This document shows positions 51,295 through 59,710 of a stretch of DNA of 64,000 nucleotides, in pieces (position 1 is the stretch's first letter; each line of letters opens with the position of its first letter). Source of the stretch: Solimonas sp036405815 (GTDB lineage: Bacteria > Pseudomonadota > Gammaproteobacteria > Nevskiales > Nevskiaceae); assembly GCA_036405815.1 (NCBI GenBank), contig DASWWX010000019.1, forward strand, positions 22,685 through 86,684, given 5' to 3'. Made by a program: the position numbers and the translations under genes. Below the pieces are notes generated by a model that was given only the letters and a program-made list of their open reading frames with translations, ran no database searches and was not told where the DNA came from.

Positions 51295-53481
51295 GTGCGT
51301 CCTACTACCCAGCCGTTGCTAATGACCCTGGCCCTGCTTTCGGCCGGCCTGCTTGCCCCTCTGGCCGAGGCCGCACAGCATGCCAATCGCTGGTCGGATT
51401 ATCGCGGCGGCGAGGTGCTGGTGCAGTATCGCGACGCCGGCAGCGCGGCGCTGGCCAAGCAGCGGCGCGCTCAGCTCGGCATGGACGTCGTGCGCGAACT
51501 GCGCGATGGCCGCGCGCAGCTGCTGCGGCTGCCCTCGATCACGAGGGTCGAATCGGCGGTGGAACTGCTGCGTGCCGATCCGGACGTCGAAATCGCGGAG
51601 CCGAACTGGCTGCGCCGCAAGCTGGAAGCGGTGCCGGACGATCCGCTGTTCTTCGAACAATGGGGGCTGCGCAGCACTGGCCAGACCAATTTCGCCAGCG
51701 ACGATACGGCGCTGGCCAGCATCCCCGGCGCCGACATGGACCTGCCGCGAGCCTGGGATCGCGACGGCGACGGCGTTCCGGACCGCGTCGGCAACGGCAG
51801 CGTGATCGTCGCCGTGATCGACGACGCCTTCGACATCGATCATCCGGACCTGATCGGCAACTTGCTGCCGGGCCGCGATACTGCACGCAACGACAACGAT
51901 CCGCGCCCCGAGTCCGTCGCGCTGCAACCGCACGGCACCTGGGTAGCCGGCGCGCTGGGGGCTCGCGGCGACAATGGCATCGGCATCGCCGGCGTGGCGT
52001 GGAACGTGAAGATGCTGCCGATCAAGGTCGGCCGCGTCAGCGGCAACACCGAAACGCTGGACACGGCCGCGATCCTGGCCGCCTACGACTACGCACGCGC
52101 GCAAGGCGCCTCGATCGTCAACGCAAGCTACGGCGGCCCCGCCTACTCCGAGCTGGAGCGCCAGGCCATCGCCGATCTGGCCGCTGCCGACATTCTCTTC
52201 GTCACCGCCGCCGGCAACGAGGACTCGAACACCGACTACGCGGTCATGGCCTACCCCGCCAACTACGATCTGCCGAACATCGTCAGCGTCGCGGCCAGCA
52301 ATCGTCAGGACAACATCGCCAGCTTCAGCCAGTACGGCGCGCTCAGCGTCGACCTCGCCGCCCCCGGCCTGCAGATCGTCACGACTGCGCCGGGCAATAC
52401 CTATACCTACGACGCCGGCGACCGCAGCGCCTCCGGCATTTCCGGCACCTCGTTCTCGTCGCCATACGTCGCCGGCATCGCAGCCCTGATCCGCATGGAA
52501 TATCCGGCTGCGGACTTTCGCGAGGTCAAGGCACGCCTGATCGAGGGGGCCGAAGCCAGCGGTGCCGAGGGCGCCACGCAGCTGCGTACCGTGGCGGGCC
52601 GCGCCAATGCCTTCAACAGCCTGACGCTGTTGCCGCAACCGTCGCTGGTGATCCGCTCGGTGACGCTGCAGGACAACGGCAACCAGCGACTGGATCCGGG
52701 CGAAACGCTGGCCATCGAGATTGAGGTGGAAAACCTGTGGCAGGGCGCGCGCAACGTACAGGCGCGGCTGTCGGTACCCGGCGGCCTGGTCAGCATCGCT
52801 GGCGTCGAGCAGGCGCTGGGCACGATCGCCCGAAACGGCCGCGCCACCGCCCGCTTCACCGCCACGGTCGCCGCCAGCGTACCGGACTACCGGGAGCTGG
52901 GGTTCACGCTCGATCTGGAAGATGCCGACGGCTATCGCACACAGCGCCGTTTCACGCAGGAACTGGGTGTACTGCGCAACGGCGTCACAGTGGCGCAGCG
53001 GCTGTCGACCGGGCTGTACGACGAGTTCCACACCTATCACATCGACCTGCCCACGCTGCCGGCAGGTCACAACCGGCTGGTGTTCCGCTCCACCGCGGCG
53101 CACGACATCGACCTGCTGATCCGCCGAGGCCGACCCGCGCAGTACTTGATCACCCTGGCAGTGAACGAGGACGGCGAACAGGTTTTCGAAACCGATGCCG
53201 ACCGCATTGGCGGCGACGAGGGCGGCAATGAAACCGTGACCTTCGATTGCCCGCCGTCCGGGACCTACTACGTCACCGTGGTGAACTACGCTCAGGAGGC
53301 GAATACCGACTATCGCCTGACCCCACAAACCGATGGCAACGGCCGCTGCGACGATGGCGCGTTCGGGCGTAGCGGAGGCGGCGCACTGTCGCTTCAGGGC
53401 TTGCTACTGCTGCTGGCGGTGAGCGCAATGCAACTTCTGCAAGGCAAGCGACGTGGACAACCAAGGATGCGGAACACGTAA
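51295..53481 (+). CDS. exported S8 subtilase with GlyGly-CTERM-like tail
   Basis: This is a secreted serine protease of 728 residues. The signal peptide is followed by a propeptide (VLVQYRDAGSAALAKQRRAQ) and a catalytic domain with Asp in VIVAVIDDAFDIDHPDL, His in ALQPHGTWVAGALGARG and Ser in ISGTSFSSPYVAGIAALIRM. A CARDB/Ig-like region (PSLVIRSVTLQDNGNQRLDP) and a PPC-like domain (VFRSTAAHDIDLLIRRGRPA to GTYYVTVVNYAQEANTDYRL) follow. The C-terminus is GlyGly-CTERM-like: SGGGALSLQGLLLLLAVSAM with a KRRGQ basic end, expected to be cut by a rhombosortase after type II export. gspAB lies 2.5 kb upstream. Confidence 0.92.
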   Translation: MRPTTQPLLMTLALLSAGLLAPLAEAAQHANRWSDYRGGEVLVQYRDAGSAALAKQRRAQLGMDVVRELRDGRAQLLRLPSITRVESAVELLRADPDVEIAEPNWLRRKLEAVPDDPLFFEQWGLRSTGQTNFASDDTALASIPGADMDLPRAWDRDGDGVPDRVGNGSVIVAVIDDAFDIDHPDLIGNLLPGRDTARNDNDPRPESVALQPHGTWVAGALGARGDNGIGIAGVAWNVKMLPIKVGRVSGNTETLDTAAILAAYDYARAQGASIVNASYGGPAYSELERQAIADLAAADILFVTAAGNEDSNTDYAVMAYPANYDLPNIVSVAASNRQDNIASFSQYGALSVDLAAPGLQIVTTAPGNTYTYDAGDRSASGISGTSFSSPYVAGIAALIRMEYPAADFREVKARLIEGAEASGAEGATQLRTVAGRANAFNSLTLLPQPSLVIRSVTLQDNGNQRLDPGETLAIEIEVENLWQGARNVQARLSVPGGLVSIAGVEQALGTIARNGRATARFTATVAASVPDYRELGFTLDLEDADGYRTQRRFTQELGVLRNGVTVAQRLSTGLYDEFHTYHIDLPTLPAGHNRLVFRSTAAHDIDLLIRRGRPAQYLITLAVNEDGEQVFETDADRIGGDEGGNETVTFDCPPSGTYYVTVVNYAQEANTDYRLTPQTDGNGRCDDGAFGRSGGGALSLQGLLLLLAVSAMQLLQGKRRGQPRMRNT

Positions 53482-53693
53482 CCCGAGATCGCTGAGGCCC
53501 CTGCGTTACGGCAGATTGCGTGCGCGTCCCGGATCGCATTTCGACAACCGCGCCGGGCCGCGCGCCGTCCCCGGCAAAGCCCCCTTCCCGACCGCGAAAA
53601 AGCCTGCTACAAAGCGCGCGCTGATCCTGATCGCGGCGTGACCGCGCAGGCCGCCGCGGCACTGCCGCGCAGCAATGCCGCCCGAGAACCTGA

Positions 53694-53942
53694 ATGCCGC
53701 GTAAGCCGAAGAAGCAGCCAGCGCAGACCGACGCTCCGAAGAGCTACGACGAGTTCGTCGATGACGCCGAGGGCGGCGACGACGACGTCGGCGACACCGA
53801 GCGCGACGCGAATGTAGCGGCTGGCAAGCTGCGCGACTGGCGCGATGTGGAGAAGCTCAAGGAAGAACGCGCGCTGCGCCGCCTGATCGGCGACGATCTC
53901 GACTTCGACCTGGATAGCCCGCGCGCCAACCGCGGCCGCTGA
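53694..53942 (+). CDS. small acidic/basic protein, possibly PA3496 family
   Basis: This 82-residue soluble protein has a Lys-rich start (MPRKPKKQPAQTDAPK), a very acidic middle (DEFVDDAEGGDDDVGDTERD) and a helix ending WRDVEKLKEERALRRLIGDD LDFDLD, given here as its core KLKEERALRRLIGDDLDFDL. The Glu/Arg-rich helix followed by an Asp-rich end resembles the small PA3496-type proteins of pseudomonads, whose function is unclear. It is convergent with the LOG gene (12 bp apart). Its codon pattern supports coding. Confidence 0.62.
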   Translation: MPRKPKKQPAQTDAPKSYDEFVDDAEGGDDDVGDTERDANVAAGKLRDWRDVEKLKEERALRRLIGDDLDFDLDSPRANRGR

Positions 53943-53954
53943 CACCCGCTTCGC

Positions 53955-54677
53955 TCACACCTCCGGCGGATGCGGCTGCAGTTCGCGCTGCAGGTGCGCG
54001 AACGCTTCATCCAGATCGTCACAGATGCGCGCCAGCTGCAGGTCCTCCGGCGAGATCAGCCCACGCTGAGCCAGCACCTCGAAATCGACCAGGCCCTCCC
54101 AGAATTCACGCCCATACAGCAGGATCGGCATCGGGCCCGCTTTACCGGTCTGCGTCAGCGTCAAGAGTTCGAACAGCTCATCGAGCGTGCCGAAGCCGCC
54201 CGGGAAGAACACCGCGCCGCGCGCCAGCTTCACGAACCAGAACTTGCGCATGAAGAAGTAGTGAAACTCCAGCGCGCGCGCATCGTCGACGTAGGGATTG
54301 ATGTGCTGCTCGAACGGCAGCGAGATGTTGAGGCCAATGTTGAGCGCGGATGCCACGCGCGCACCGCCTTCATGCGCAGCCTGCATGATGCCGGGACCGC
54401 CGCCTGTGCAGACGTAGTAACGCTCGGCCGGCGCGTGCGTCGCCAGCGTCCATGCCGCAACCCGCTCGGCCAGCGCCGAAGCCTCCGCGTAGTAATCGCG
54501 ACCATTGGCATCCGGACCCGGCCGCAAGCGCGCCGAACCCAGAAACATGACGGTGTTGTGGATGTCCTGCGTGCGGAAGCGCAGTTCCGGTTCCATGTAC
54601 TCGCACAGGATGCGGACGGTCCGGGCTTCCGGACTCATCAGGAACGTTTCGTTCTTATAGGCTTTCTGGATGGTCAT
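53955..54677 (-). CDS. LOG-family (TIGR00730-like) nucleotide phosphoribohydrolase
   Basis: LOG proteins hydrolyse nucleoside 5'-monophosphates or release cytokinin-type bases. The 240-residue protein contains the PGGxGTxxE motif in AVFFPGGFGTLDELFELLTL, and CTGGGPGIMQAAHEGGARVA. The N-terminal TVMFLGSARLRPGPDANGRD and EFHYFFMRKFWFVKLARGAV belong to the long LOG subfamily. The start is MTIQKAYKN. A decision between nucleotide pyrophosphorylase (PpnN-like) and LOG activity is not possible by eye; at 240 residues PpnN (about 450) is unlikely. Confidence 0.88.
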   Translation of the reverse strand: MTIQKAYKNETFLMSPEARTVRILCEYMEPELRFRTQDIHNTVMFLGSARLRPGPDANGRDYYAEASALAERVAAWTLATHAPAERYYVCTGGGPGIMQAAHEGGARVASALNIGLNISLPFEQHINPYVDDARALEFHYFFMRKFWFVKLARGAVFFPGGFGTLDELFELLTLTQTGKAGPMPILLYGREFWEGLVDFEVLAQRGLISPEDLQLARICDDLDEAFAHLQRELQPHPPEV

Positions 54678-54737
54678 GCGCCAATTATGTCAGGCGCGAC
54701 CTCGTGAATCCCCGCGGCGCGCAGGCCGCCCGCGCCC

Positions 54738-57089
54738 TCAATCCGCTGCGGCCAGCGGCTTGCCTTCAGCGGTGACCCAGACGACCGATTCCGACTGCCG
54801 CGGAAACGGCAACTCGGCGAGACGATCGATGGCGTTCTGCAACTCCCGGGACGGATCGATCGCGGCCGTGCGGCCCTCGACCAGATCGCTGGCGAACGCA
54901 TGTGCCGACAGGCGCAGATAGCGTTCCTCCATGTAATGCCCGAAAAGCACGGCGTTCTGCGCGGGGTAATAGCTGCGTACGCGCATCCAGTGCTTGGTCT
55001 TCTCGCCCGGATCCCAAACCGTGAACCAGCCACCGGGAATCAGGATGATCGACAGCAGGCCCTGCAGTTCCTTTTCCGGCGACAGCGACGGCCGCGCCGC
55101 AGCCGCCGATTCGTGTACCACCGTGCCGTTCATTGGCGATTGCGGTGAGGGTGCCGACATCGACCCCACACCCGACCCACCCCCAGCGGCCGCACGCGAG
55201 GCCACCGCTGCCGCCGGTGCCTCACCACGCTCCAGGTAGGCCTGCAGCAGACCCGCCAGCACTTCTTCCAGCTTGTTCTCGGAAAAGCCGATGTTGGCGA
55301 GCCGTCGCGACAACGCCGCCACGATCTCCGCTTCATCGGCGGCACTGTCTTCGGCACTGCCCGTGCGCGGCTCGAGACTGTGCAGCACGCGCTCGACCAG
55401 ATCCATCGTCTGGTTCCAGGAATCACCCTGCACGCCACTGCGGATGTAATCCAGGCACAGCAGCGGGCCAAAGCCCGACAGCATCAGGCGCATCACGCCT
55501 TGGGGAATCGAACGCTCGCCGATCTGACGGCGCAGCTCGTGCGCCACGACACGGCGCACGCGCTCCAGCTTGGCGCGATTGCGCTGCTGGAGCTGCTCGT
55601 CCTGCTCGCGCAGGAAGGTATCGGCGGTCTGCTCATCAACCGGCGCGGTCTGTGCGGCCTTGAGCTTGGCGGGGTCGAGGCTGAATGCCTGCGCCATCGC
55701 CTCGATCAGGCCCTGCAACTCGTTGAGCACGCGCGGCGGCGCCGCAGCATCGGCCGAGCCGAACTGCAGCAACATCTCGAACAGATCGTTGGCGGTACGA
55801 CGCGCCGGGTGCGCGGGATCCGCGAAGAACTGCGGATCGGCCAGCGCCGCCTTCATGACCGGCAACTGCAGTCGTGCCAGCCAGGGCTTAAGGTGATCAG
55901 ACAGACGCGGGTCACGGTAGTAGCCATCGAACATCCGCGCCACCAGCGCAACGTTCTGCGGCGGCAGCCACGCCGGCGCCTGCGGGCGCTTACCCTGCGA
56001 GTAAGCCGTCAGAATCTGCGAGATGTCCTGCGACAGCAGCACATCGGATTGGTCGCCCGGCGTGTAAACCGGCGCCGGCCACGGCGCGCTATTGGCGGCG
56101 GGCATCGACCCAGGGGGCATGAATCCGCCGGGCGGCATCGGCGCGCTGCCTGGCATGGGAGGAGCCCCCGCGAACCCGGCGCCCATATAAGGCTGCGCCC
56201 CGAATCCGCCGGCCATCATGCCGCCGCCCGCAGCATTGCCGGACGGCACGCCGAGGAAGCCGTTGAGCGTGGAAGCGTCCATGCCCGAGGCCCAGGCCGG
56301 GCCTTGGTCGGCGCTGCCGCCAGCGCTGCCACCGCCGCGCAAGCCGCCGCCGCTACCACCACCACCGCGGAAACGCTCGGACTGCGAGGAATCGACCTTC
56401 GGCTCGATACCATGCACCGCCAGCAACTGATTGGCACCGACGAACACTTCGGACAAGCGGCCGACGACGACACGGTCGAACAGCTTGTAGATCACCAGCT
56501 TGATCGGGAACTCGACCTGCAGGTTCTGCACCGATTTCTGGAACGCGCGAATGATGCGCGCTGGCGACATCGCATCCTGGGTCACATCCCCCGGCGCCAT
56601 ATCCGACAACCGCGCAAGACGACGCTGCAGCTCCACCAGCTCGTGCGCATGCAGCGACGTTGCCTTGGTCTCCATATTGCTGACGGCAATGCGCTCTTCG
56701 AGCACGTCGCCATCCTGCAAGGACCACGCGTTGATGTCGTCGGCGCCCGAGAGCTTGGCTTCTTGAAGCTCGGGCTCCAGCTGGGACAGCGCCGTATGTA
56801 GCGAATCCTGGAAAGCCTGGATGATCTTGGCGCGCTGCACGCGCACGATGCGCATCGTGTCCAGATAGAGGCGCTGCTCGTCGCCGCCCCGCGCCTTCTC
56901 GGCTGAGTCGAACAGAATGTCGTCGGCCTTCTCGAACATCTCGCGCAGCTGTTCGCTGAGCACCGACACCGCCATGCCGTGCAGGGCGGAGACGATCGGA
57001 TTGTCGTGGGCAGCCGCGCTCTCTGGCGCCGTCGCGCCTTGAGCCATCTGCTCAGGCGTGACCTGAGCCGCTGTCGTCGAAACCGTCAT
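54738..57089 (-). CDS. DUF1631 family protein
   Basis: This 783-residue protein belongs to DUF1631, whose function is unknown and which is sometimes misnamed thymidine phosphorylase. The opening block has QLREMFEKADDILFDSAEKA with AFQDSLHTALSQLEPELQEA. A second region carries MSPARIIRAFQKSVQNLQVE with KLVIYKLFDRVVVGRLSEVF. A glycine/proline/methionine-rich low-complexity linker lies near residues 245-350 (AGGGMMAGGFGAQPYMGAGF). The C-terminal part has LGHYME-type and PilZ-like RLSAHAFASDLVEGRTAAID patterns. It is cytoplasmic in appearance. No obvious partner lies nearby. Confidence 0.85.
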   Translation of the reverse strand: MTVSTTAAQVTPEQMAQGATAPESAAAHDNPIVSALHGMAVSVLSEQLREMFEKADDILFDSAEKARGGDEQRLYLDTMRIVRVQRAKIIQAFQDSLHTALSQLEPELQEAKLSGADDINAWSLQDGDVLEERIAVSNMETKATSLHAHELVELQRRLARLSDMAPGDVTQDAMSPARIIRAFQKSVQNLQVEFPIKLVIYKLFDRVVVGRLSEVFVGANQLLAVHGIEPKVDSSQSERFRGGGGSGGGLRGGGSAGGSADQGPAWASGMDASTLNGFLGVPSGNAAGGGMMAGGFGAQPYMGAGFAGAPPMPGSAPMPPGGFMPPGSMPAANSAPWPAPVYTPGDQSDVLLSQDISQILTAYSQGKRPQAPAWLPPQNVALVARMFDGYYRDPRLSDHLKPWLARLQLPVMKAALADPQFFADPAHPARRTANDLFEMLLQFGSADAAAPPRVLNELQGLIEAMAQAFSLDPAKLKAAQTAPVDEQTADTFLREQDEQLQQRNRAKLERVRRVVAHELRRQIGERSIPQGVMRLMLSGFGPLLCLDYIRSGVQGDSWNQTMDLVERVLHSLEPRTGSAEDSAADEAEIVAALSRRLANIGFSENKLEEVLAGLLQAYLERGEAPAAAVASRAAAGGGSGVGSMSAPSPQSPMNGTVVHESAAAARPSLSPEKELQGLLSIILIPGGWFTVWDPGEKTKHWMRVRSYYPAQNAVLFGHYMEERYLRLSAHAFASDLVEGRTAAIDPSRELQNAIDRLAELPFPRQSESVVWVTAEGKPLAAAD

Positions 57090-57221
57090 ATTTCACATCT
57101 GATCGTAATGAGCGCTGCAGTCGACTCTCTCGCCCCCGCCGCAGCTTAACCCTATATGAACACTGCGTCAGAATTTGCACAAGACCCCGCCGGTCAGGAA
57201 TTCCCCTAATTCCCGGTCCGT

Positions 57222-57785
57222 TCAGGAAACTCGCCGGTTCCGACCCGCGTGGCTCAACAAAAACTCCATCTGATCCGCCAGAATACGGCGGTTGGAAAGA
57301 ATCAGGTACTCCGCCAGATTCGGGGTGTACGGCACCGCCAACAGCCGCATCCCCGACTCTTCTGGCGTGCGGTCGTCCTTGCGCTGGTTGCAGTGCCGGC
57401 AAGCGGTCACGCAGTTCTCCCAGACGGATCGTCCACCCCGCGAGGCCGGCACCACGTGATCCCGGGTCAGCACATGCGGCGCAAATTGATCGCCACAGTA
57501 CAGGCACAGATTGCGATCGCGCTGGAACAGTGTGCGGTTGGTCAGCAGCGGCGTACCGCGCCCGAGCCGGCGCGAGCGATCGGCGACTGCGATGATCGAG
57601 CCGATCTCAATGCACGATTGCCGCCCGCTCGCGGCATTGAATCCGCCACGAACGACAAAGCGCTCAGCCCCGGCCTCCCAGCGCACACGATCGCGGGCGT
57701 AAAGCGTGACGGCCACGTGCCAATGAATCCAGGACACCGGCAACCCGCCGGCATCCACTTTCAAGATTGCAGGAATGCTCTCCAT
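57222..57785 (-). CDS. HNH endonuclease
   Basis: This 187-residue HNH-family nuclease starts MESIPAILKVDAGGLPVSWI. The ATG at 57783-57785 is preferred to a GTG six codons upstream. The HNH core is NLCLYCGDQFAPHVLTRDHV followed by VPASRGGRSVWENCVTACRH. Zinc pairs are CLYC and CRHC, the catalytic His is in TRDHV, and the N/H element is in WENCVTACRHCNQRK. Stand-alone HNH proteins of this HNH5-like type are common in proteobacterial chromosomes and are not necessarily mobile. No phage or toxin context is seen. Confidence 0.88.
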   Translation of the reverse strand: MESIPAILKVDAGGLPVSWIHWHVAVTLYARDRVRWEAGAERFVVRGGFNAASGRQSCIEIGSIIAVADRSRRLGRGTPLLTNRTLFQRDRNLCLYCGDQFAPHVLTRDHVVPASRGGRSVWENCVTACRHCNQRKDDRTPEESGMRLLAVPYTPNLAEYLILSNRRILADQMEFLLSHAGRNRRVS

Positions 57786-58037
57786 CACCACTGAAGTCCT
57801 CACTGCGACCGCATCGCGCCGGTCATGCCGGCCAAGTCCTTATTCAACCTCGCAAAGATGACACAGATTGGACAATATATATCCACCGCCGCCAGGGCAA
57901 GCCGGATGGGAGATCCATATGGATTAACACCCCGCTTTCACGGCTGGACGCCTCCGGCGCTCCGGGGATAGTCTGGCGAGGTTATTCATCCATACGCTGG
58001 GAACGCCGCGCCGAGCGGCCAGGGAGTCAGGGACATA

Positions 58038-59696
58038 ATGGACAGGCTGGATCACGCGGGCTTTCCGCGCTCGCACTGCTGGATCGCCGCCGCACTGATG
58101 AGCGTGGCCGGAACGGTCGGCGCGCAGACCCTGACCCCGGGCGCGGTGGGCGATACGCTGCCCAAGCCCCCGATCACCCAGGCGCCGGCGACGCCAAGCA
58201 TTCAGCGCGAGTCCGCAGCGTCGGCAGCACCGGTCGCCGCATCGGCGACGCGAATCACGGTGTCGCGCTTCATTTTCGAAGGCAATACGCGCTATTCGGC
58301 CGAGGAGTTGGGGGCGGTCGTCGCCAGCTTTGTCGGCCGGCCGATCACGCTGCTGGATGTCTACGCCGCTGCCGATCTGGTGGCGGAACACTACGCGCGC
58401 AACGGCTACACGCTGGCCTCGGTCAACGTGCCGCCGCAGAAGATCGAGCAAGGCAGCGTGCAGCTGCAGATCAGCGAGGGCCGCCTGGCCCGTGTCGAAA
58501 CCGAAGGCAACCGCATCTACAGCGACGCGCAGATCCTGGGCCAGATCGCAGCGCGCCCCGGCGAGGTTTACCGCGGCACGGACTTGGAGCGCAATCTGCG
58601 CACCCTCAATGCGTCGCCGGGCTTGCAGGTGCGCGCTACCGTGCGTCCCGGCACCGAGTACGGCACCAGCGACCTGCTGCTGCGCGCCACTGAGAAGCGC
58701 TTCGAAGGCGGCTTCTCGGTCGACAACTACGGCCGCGACAGCATTGGCGAGATCCGTTATGCGCTCAACGGCCAGATCAACAATCCCCTGCGTCTTGCCG
58801 ATCAGCTGCAGCTGATGGCGCTGACTTCGGAAGACGGTCTGCTGACCTACGGTTACGGCGGCTACAGCCTGCCACTCAACAACAAGGGCACGCGCTTCCA
58901 GGCGGCGCTGGGCTACGCCAAGTTCGAGGTCCGGGACACACCGGTCGAAGGCGAAAACCTGACGGGCCGGCTGACGCTCGAACATCCGCTACTGAGTACG
59001 CAGGATCGGCAACTGATTGCATCGATCGGCGTGGCCACGATCGATGCCAATTCCGACTTCAGCGGCGTGCTGCTGAACGATACCTTGGTCACAGTTCTGG
59101 AAGTGGGCGCTCGCTACAGTTACAGCAGCCCGAGCACCGGCATCACCCAGGTGTCCACTCAGATTGCCACCAACTTCCAGCAGTTGACGCGTCAGGAAAT
59201 CGCGACCGCGCAGCTCGCGGGCCGACGCCTGGACGGTGACCAGCGCCTGCGGCTGGAACTGGATGCGCAGCAGCTCATGCCTCTGGCCGCCGGTTTCGAG
59301 ATTCTCGGACACCTCAACGGCGTTTATTCGCCAGACCCGCTGGTGGACACCCAGCAATACTCGCTGGGCGGCCCCGGGAGCGTACGCGGGTTCCTGCCGT
59401 CCGAAATCCGCGGCGATCGTGGCTATTTCGGCTCGCTGACCCTGCAACGCCCGATGGCGTTTGGTGCCGTGCGTATCACGCCACGCCTGTTCGCCGATTC
59501 GGGCACCGTCTTCGTCGTCGATGCGCCCAACGGCGTCAGCGAACGCGAGAGCCTGACCAGCGTCGGCATCGGCACCGATCTGCAGTACCAGCGTCTGGGG
59601 ATCAAACTCGACTGGTCGTTCCCCACCGACCGTCACATCGCCAGCGATGGCAAGGACGACCACCGCCTGTTCGGCGCGCTGTCGGCCAGTTTCTGA
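58038..59696 (+). CDS. two-partner secretion outer-membrane transporter (TpsB, ShlB/FhaC/HecB family)
   Basis: TpsB is a 16-strand Omp85-like pore that exports its TpsA partner. The 552-residue protein has a signal peptide (VAGTVGAQ), a Pro/Ala-rich linker, and POTRA domains with RFIFEGNTRYSAEELGAVVA, EHYARNGYTLASVNVPPQKI and VQLQISEGRLARVETEGNRI. A beta barrel follows with VDNYGRDSIGEIRYALNGQI. The barrel motif QYSLGGPGSVRGFLPSEIRG matches the VRGF/Y tip loop, and the end is a strand terminating in LSASF with a C-terminal Phe. The partner starts 14 bp downstream. Confidence 0.93.
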   Translation: MDRLDHAGFPRSHCWIAAALMSVAGTVGAQTLTPGAVGDTLPKPPITQAPATPSIQRESAASAAPVAASATRITVSRFIFEGNTRYSAEELGAVVASFVGRPITLLDVYAAADLVAEHYARNGYTLASVNVPPQKIEQGSVQLQISEGRLARVETEGNRIYSDAQILGQIAARPGEVYRGTDLERNLRTLNASPGLQVRATVRPGTEYGTSDLLLRATEKRFEGGFSVDNYGRDSIGEIRYALNGQINNPLRLADQLQLMALTSEDGLLTYGYGGYSLPLNNKGTRFQAALGYAKFEVRDTPVEGENLTGRLTLEHPLLSTQDRQLIASIGVATIDANSDFSGVLLNDTLVTVLEVGARYSYSSPSTGITQVSTQIATNFQQLTRQEIATAQLAGRRLDGDQRLRLELDAQQLMPLAAGFEILGHLNGVYSPDPLVDTQQYSLGGPGSVRGFLPSEIRGDRGYFGSLTLQRPMAFGAVRITPRLFADSGTVFVVDAPNGVSERESLTSVGIGTDLQYQRLGIKLDWSFPTDRHIASDGKDDHRLFGALSASF

Positions 59697-59710
59697 AGAG
59701 GTAGCTGAAG

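Noticed and set aside
57222..57785. HNH nuclease as part of a mobile intron, phage or toxin system
   Set aside because: No group I/II intron features, phage genes or immunity gene are adjacent; stand-alone HNH proteins of this type are common.
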